Shown: piece after piece, positions 36,032 to 39,304 of the stretch
Layout: the number at the start of each line of letters is the position of its first letter
How positions within the stretch are numbered: the stretch's first letter is position 1
Source: an uncultured Chloroflexota bacterium
GTDB taxonomy: Bacteria; Chloroflexota; Anaerolineae; Anaerolineales; Villigracilaceae
Direction of reading: 5' to 3'
NCBI GenBank assembly: GCA_903914955.1
Contig: CAIWRB010000232.1
Location: forward strand, 1 to 39,304
DNA length: 39,304 nt
Notes under the pieces: model-generated
The model's input: only the letters and a program-made list of their open reading frames with translations
The model's database searches: none
What the model was told of the DNA's origin: nothing
Translations under genes and position numbers: made by a program

Positions 36032-37273
36032 CTAGCGTTTCAAATTGACCAACTCTTGCAGGATCTCATCTGAGGTGGTGATCACACGGGATGAAGCTTG
36101 AAAACCACGCTGAGCCAGGATCATATTGGTGAATTCCTGAGCCATGTCCACGTTTGAGGCTTCGAGATAGCTGGCGGCGATCGATCCGCGCCCACCGGTG
36201 GAGGCGGCGCCAATTTGAGCATCACCTGAGTTCAGTCCCGCCAGGAAGCTGGTATCTTCACCTTTCATTAAACCAGAAGGATTATTAAAGCGGGCGAGCG
36301 CCACCTGACCAACCTGCTCTGACATACCATTCGAATACATCAGGGAAATTATTCCGTCATTTGGAGAAATGTAAACATCTGTTACATTCCCGGCCGGCAG
36401 ACCATCCTGGCTGGTGACAGTGGCGCTATTGGCAGATGCCAACTGTGTCAGCTTGGTAAAGTCGATTATCGGTTTAAGCACCGCTGAACCAGCCGAGCCC
36501 AGAATAGTAACTGGGGTGCCTGCACCGACAGTAGATCCCGTCACCTGGCCACCAGCATCAAAAGTAACTGTACCAGCGCCCGACGCACCGGTCGGGCTGG
36601 ATGTGACCGCCCAGTTCCATGTATTCGTCGGAAGGACAGGTGCCGCAGAACTTCCACGAGTAAAAGTAATCGAAGCTGTTTGCAAGGCACCCAAAGAGTC
36701 GTAGACTCCCATGGAGATTACATTTGTACCTGCCGCAGCGGTTGTAGAACTCAGGTTTCCACCCAGAATAACATTTGCCGTAGCCTGAGCTAAAGTTTTA
36801 TCAGTAACGATATTGATATCGTCCACCGGAAGATCAGTATCAATAACGCCAGAGGCCGCCATCCAACCTTGAGTTCGCAAACCAGAAGCGGAATTGACAA
36901 GGTTACCTTCCATATCGAGACTCATGGAACCTTCACGCGAATATCGGCGGTTTTGATTGCCGTAGATGAAAAAGCCGTCGCCTTGTACGCCCAAATCCAT
37001 ATTGCGACCGGTGCTTTGCAGTACGCCCTGGGTGAAGTTAGCGGAGATGTAGCCCAGATTCACACCGAGACCGATCTGAGTGGGGTTGACGCCGCCTTGA
37101 GTTGCAGTAGGAGCCGAGCCCGGGCTCATCATTTGAGAGAACTGGTCCTGAGAAAGTACGCGGCTGGCTTTAAAGCCCATCGTATTGGCGTTCGCGAGAT
37201 TATTGGAAACGACATCGAGATATTTCTGTTGAAGATTTAAAGAACTAATTGCGGTAAACATAGAGCGAATCAT
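36032..37273 (-). CDS. flgE: Flagellar hook protein FlgE
   Basis: Hook subunit. The 413-aa protein has the N-terminal helix MIRSMFTAISSLNLQQKYLD with the VVSNNLANANTMGFK rod/hook signature, a central LGVQGDGFFIYG strand and SREGSMSLDMEGNLV, a variable Ala/Ser/Thr/Gly-rich middle (D1/D2), and the C-terminal helix NVDMAQEFTNMILAQRGFQAS with SDEILQELVNL. Length is typical for short hooks. AGGAG lies 8 nt before the ATG, inside an mRNA hairpin context. Part of fliK-flgD-TIGR02530-flgE on the minus strand. Confidence 0.96.
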   Translation of the reverse strand: MIRSMFTAISSLNLQQKYLDVVSNNLANANTMGFKASRVLSQDQFSQMMSPGSAPTATQGGVNPTQIGLGVNLGYISANFTQGVLQSTGRNMDLGVQGDGFFIYGNQNRRYSREGSMSLDMEGNLVNSASGLRTQGWMAASGVIDTDLPVDDINIVTDKTLAQATANVILGGNLSSTTAAAGTNVISMGVYDSLGALQTASITFTRGSSAAPVLPTNTWNWAVTSSPTGASGAGTVTFDAGGQVTGSTVGAGTPVTILGSAGSAVLKPIIDFTKLTQLASANSATVTSQDGLPAGNVTDVYISPNDGIISLMYSNGMSEQVGQVALARFNNPSGLMKGEDTSFLAGLNSGDAQIGAASTGGRGSIAASYLEASNVDMAQEFTNMILAQRGFQASSRVITTSDEILQELVNLKR

Positions 37274-37299
37274 TTTATTTTCTCCTATAGGTTGATCTT

Positions 37300-37326
37300 C
37301 AGGCTTCCTCCAGGAGGGCCAGCCTG
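37300..37326 (-). other. Intra-operonic hairpin upstream of flgE
   Basis: CAGGCT/AGCCTG closes a stem containing a CCTCC/GGAGG element in the gap between the TIGR02530 gene and flgE. The GGAGG here is a decoy-like Shine-Dalgarno 30-50 nt before the true AGGAG. A translational-control or processing role is possible (inference). Confidence 0.4.
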
Positions 37327-37344
37327 TTGAATTTTGAAAAGGAA

Positions 37345-37767
37345 TTATCCTTTTAGATCGATCGAAGACTTCTGGCTGTCATCAGCGGGATCGGCAAAGA
37401 CGACACTGTCAATTTGGGTAAACACTCCTTCACCGCGCTGGTCCTTATCCAGTGCTGTGACAACTGTACGACTCTGGATATTCACAATGAAAGCCAGATC
37501 ATCGACCATGACCAGCGAAGATTTTCCACCGCGTTTTTCAGCCTTATCAATAGCATTTGAAAGACGGCTTACATTTTCGCTGCTCATATTAATATCGCGG
37601 CTTTGTAAGCGGCTTTGCGCATGGTTGGAAAACCGAACGCCCTGAACGTTTTCAAGCGTCTGCAGGAAACTCGCCCCTTGTACCGTACTGACGGAGCTGG
37701 CTGGTTTTGCAGGTTGTGCACCGCCGCCATTTACCCGTCCAAGCTGAACATGAAATGGATCTGCCAT
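37345..37767 (-). CDS. Flagellar operon protein TIGR02530
   Basis: The 140-aa protein fits the flagellar-operon family TIGR02530, found between flgD and flgE in Firmicutes: a loose N terminus, then FSNHAQSRLQSRDI, IDKAEKRGGKSSLVMVDDLAF, IVNIQSRTVVTALD and VFTQIDSVVF. The family is usually described only as a flagellar operon protein; it may help hook assembly. AAAGGA lies upstream of the ATG. Its stop is 72 nt from the flgE ATG. Confidence 0.88.
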   Translation of the reverse strand: MADPFHVQLGRVNGGGAQPAKPASSVSTVQGASFLQTLENVQGVRFSNHAQSRLQSRDINMSSENVSRLSNAIDKAEKRGGKSSLVMVDDLAFIVNIQSRTVVTALDKDQRGEGVFTQIDSVVFADPADDSQKSSIDLKG

Positions 37768-37769
37768 AT

Positions 37770-38189
37770 TTAATTTCCTTTTATCTCGAGGACATCACTC
37801 AGATCCACTCTTTCGTCGCCGATGAGAACTTGAGGGTTATCTTTATCGGCAATAACTCCGTCCACTACGCCTTCGAGAAGTTTTCCATCAGGACGGTTGA
37901 CCTTGACCCTTTTACCGATCAAGCTTGCCAGATAAGTGGTCTGGTTCGAAACGGATACTTTATCCATTGAAGTATGGATATCCCGCAGCTCTTGAAGCGA
38001 ATTAAGTTGAGAAAATTGACTCATCATCTCATTGTTGTCCATCGGCTCCAGTGGATTCTGATGAGTTAACTGCGCCATCAAGATCTGCATGAACTGGGCG
38101 GCATCAAGCGCGTTGCCGGCAGAACCGCTCGCTTTGGCGATACTGTCTGCAGGCAGCTGATTGAGGCTTGAAATACTGGTTACTTGCAT
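37770..38189 (-). CDS. flgD: Flagellar hook-capping protein FlgD
   Basis: FlgD caps the growing hook and guides FlgE assembly. The 139-aa protein is a short form: the conserved N-terminal region has FMQILMAQLTHQNPLEPMDN and SQFSQLNSLQEL, then GKRVKVNRPDGKLLEGVVDG and VLIGDERVDLSDVLEI. It lacks the longer C-terminal FlgD domain of enterics (about 230 aa), as do many Firmicutes FlgD. AAGGAG precedes the ATG. 2-nt gap to the TIGR02530 gene. Confidence 0.93.
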   Translation of the reverse strand: MQVTSISSLNQLPADSIAKASGSAGNALDAAQFMQILMAQLTHQNPLEPMDNNEMMSQFSQLNSLQELRDIHTSMDKVSVSNQTTYLASLIGKRVKVNRPDGKLLEGVVDGVIADKDNPQVLIGDERVDLSDVLEIKGN

Positions 38190-38228
38190 TTGTTTTCTCC
38201 TTTTTTATTGAATTGATATTGCCATCGG

Positions 38229-39304
38229 TCAGATCAAATAGTCAATTTCGCTGGATGATCCGCCAATTCGTTGCGGGCGCTCCCTTTCCACAATTACCGA
38301 TTCAGCCTGTTGAGCGCCGCGTTGAGAATATTGGCTGAAATGCGGGTCATGCTTTAAGAATCCTCCTTCCTGTTTGGGTTGATCGTACTGGCTAATATTT
38401 AAGCCTGTGAGGTTTACGCCAGCATCCTTCAATGACTGACGCAATTGGTTTATTTGAGTTTCAAGCAATTGCCCGGTCGCGGCTTGCTCTGCAAAAAAAG
38501 TCACACTGACGCCCTGCGTATTTTTGATCATCTGCACATCGATCGTGCCTAGATCCCTGGGATTCAACTGCAGGTGCATCGTTGTGTTTCCGCTTTTAAT
38601 CCTAACCTTCATCTGACTTGTGACTTGCTGGATCACATCCGCGGCCAGGGCATTAGCTTTGGCGCTGGATAATTTCCCGGGCTCCTTGATGACAACTGTT
38701 TCTTTGGCTGCGCTGGTGGCGACGACCGTCGGGTCAATGTCTGCTTTGGCCTCTAGTTTTGTTTTCTCATCTACAGGCTGGATTTGACTGGCCTGCAACC
38801 CTTCCTGGGCAGCCATTGTTACAGAAGAAGCAGATTGAACAACCAGAGCCGGTTGTACAACAGTGCCCAAGCGGGTTTCTTTTATTGCCTTGTTAACATC
38901 CAATTGCATCTGACCTTGACTCTCATCAATATTCAAATTAGTTTCAGATGCGCGGGAACCAGTCGAGACGATCTTTTCGGCATCCGGGTTTGTTTGGATA
39001 AGAGTTTGCGTAACAGCTTTTTCACTATCACTACCAGAGAGAACAGTTATTAAAGGTGTTGAAGTTTCAACATCAGATTGTTTTATATTTTGGGCTGCTT
39101 GTTGCTGGTTTTCAGCAGAGGTCGTTCTACCTACAGCCTGCGATTCAACTGCTCCTGCTTGAACAGAAGAAGTCATCTTCACAGTTGAGCTTTGAATCTC
39201 AACCACAGGTTCAACAGCTACAGGTTGTGATTGAGCAGCGACCTTTTTATCTTCTGATCCAGCTTGAGCTGAAACAGGTTTTGGCACAGATGAAAATAAT
39301 GCAG
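38229..39304 (-). CDS. fliK: Flagellar hook-length control protein FliK, 5' end cut by window
   Basis: FliK measures hook length and switches export specificity. The visible part (about 358 aa) is open at the window edge, so the N terminus is missing; an in-frame GTG at 39287 is not taken as the start. The long Gln/Ser/Thr/Val-rich region resembles the disordered ruler part, and the C-terminal domain (QLNPRDLGTIDVQMIKN, ETQINQLRQSLKDAGVNLT) is the Flg_hook domain. It precedes flgD by 39 nt. Confidence 0.9.
   Translation of the reverse strand, partial: ALFSSVPKPVSAQAGSEDKKVAAQSQPVAVEPVVEIQSSTVKMTSSVQAGAVESQAVGRTTSAENQQQAAQNIKQSDVETSTPLITVLSGSDSEKAVTQTLIQTNPDAEKIVSTGSRASETNLNIDESQGQMQLDVNKAIKETRLGTVVQPALVVQSASSVTMAAQEGLQASQIQPVDEKTKLEAKADIDPTVVATSAAKETVVIKEPGKLSSAKANALAADVIQQVTSQMKVRIKSGNTTMHLQLNPRDLGTIDVQMIKNTQGVSVTFFAEQAATGQLLETQINQLRQSLKDAGVNLTGLNISQYDQPKQEGGFLKHDPHFSQYSQRGAQQAESVIVERERPQRIGGSSSEIDYLI

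Overview
The window reads as a piece of a mesophilic Chloroflexota chromosome, most likely Anaerolineae/Anaerolineales. The evidence is the partial 16S rRNA at the left edge (its FISH site matches EUB338-III rather than EUB338), moderate GC, several non-ATG starts, and monoderm-type flagellar genes of the Firmicutes arrangement (ylqG/ylqH-like pair, TIGR02530 protein). The taxon is inferred; no database search was possible.

Left part (1-24 kb): almost everything lies on the minus strand and is housekeeping. The 5' two thirds of a 16S gene has a near-perfect sigma-70 promoter, a boxA-like element and leader hairpins. Upstream come recR-ybaB-dnaX, a lamin-tail-domain protein, an intact MntA-HepT type toxin-antitoxin pair, prmA, a DUF190-fluC fluoride-channel pair and a Nudix hydrolase. 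Next are the heat-shock operon hrcA-grpE-dnaK-dnaJ and the translation/lipid cluster rpsB-tsf-pyrH-frr-uppS-cdsA-glpX, then dnaA, a 586-bp non-coding stretch and a large SWIM-SNF2 helicase. Rho-independent terminators split rpsB-tsf, pyrH and frr-uppS-cdsA-glpX into separate transcription units.

Middle part (24-32.5 kb): histidine ammonia-lyase (hutH) diverges from the SNF2 gene. An OmpR-type response regulator and a GAF-PAS histidine kinase follow on the plus strand. On the minus strand are an FGE-sulfatase-fold protein lacking the catalytic cysteines and two related GT-B glycosyltransferases, one with TPR repeats.

Right part (32.7 kb to end): a flagellar locus. On the plus strand are an M23 peptidase without a visible signal peptide, a YcgR-like PilZ protein, a YlqG/FliK-like protein and a stand-alone FlhB C-terminal domain lacking NPTH. 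A perfect 18-bp bidirectional terminator separates these from the minus-strand hook genes fliK (cut by the window end), flgD, TIGR02530 and flgE. Together they suggest hook/rod construction with length control, wall clearance and c-di-GMP control; the neighbouring glycosyltransferases may modify flagellin.

The most unusual non-gene structure is a family of degenerate 7- and 8-bp periodic arrays in housekeeping intergenic gaps. One fills the dnaK-dnaJ spacer with seven consecutive octamers. No CRISPR array, insertion sequence, tRNA or complete phage element was seen.
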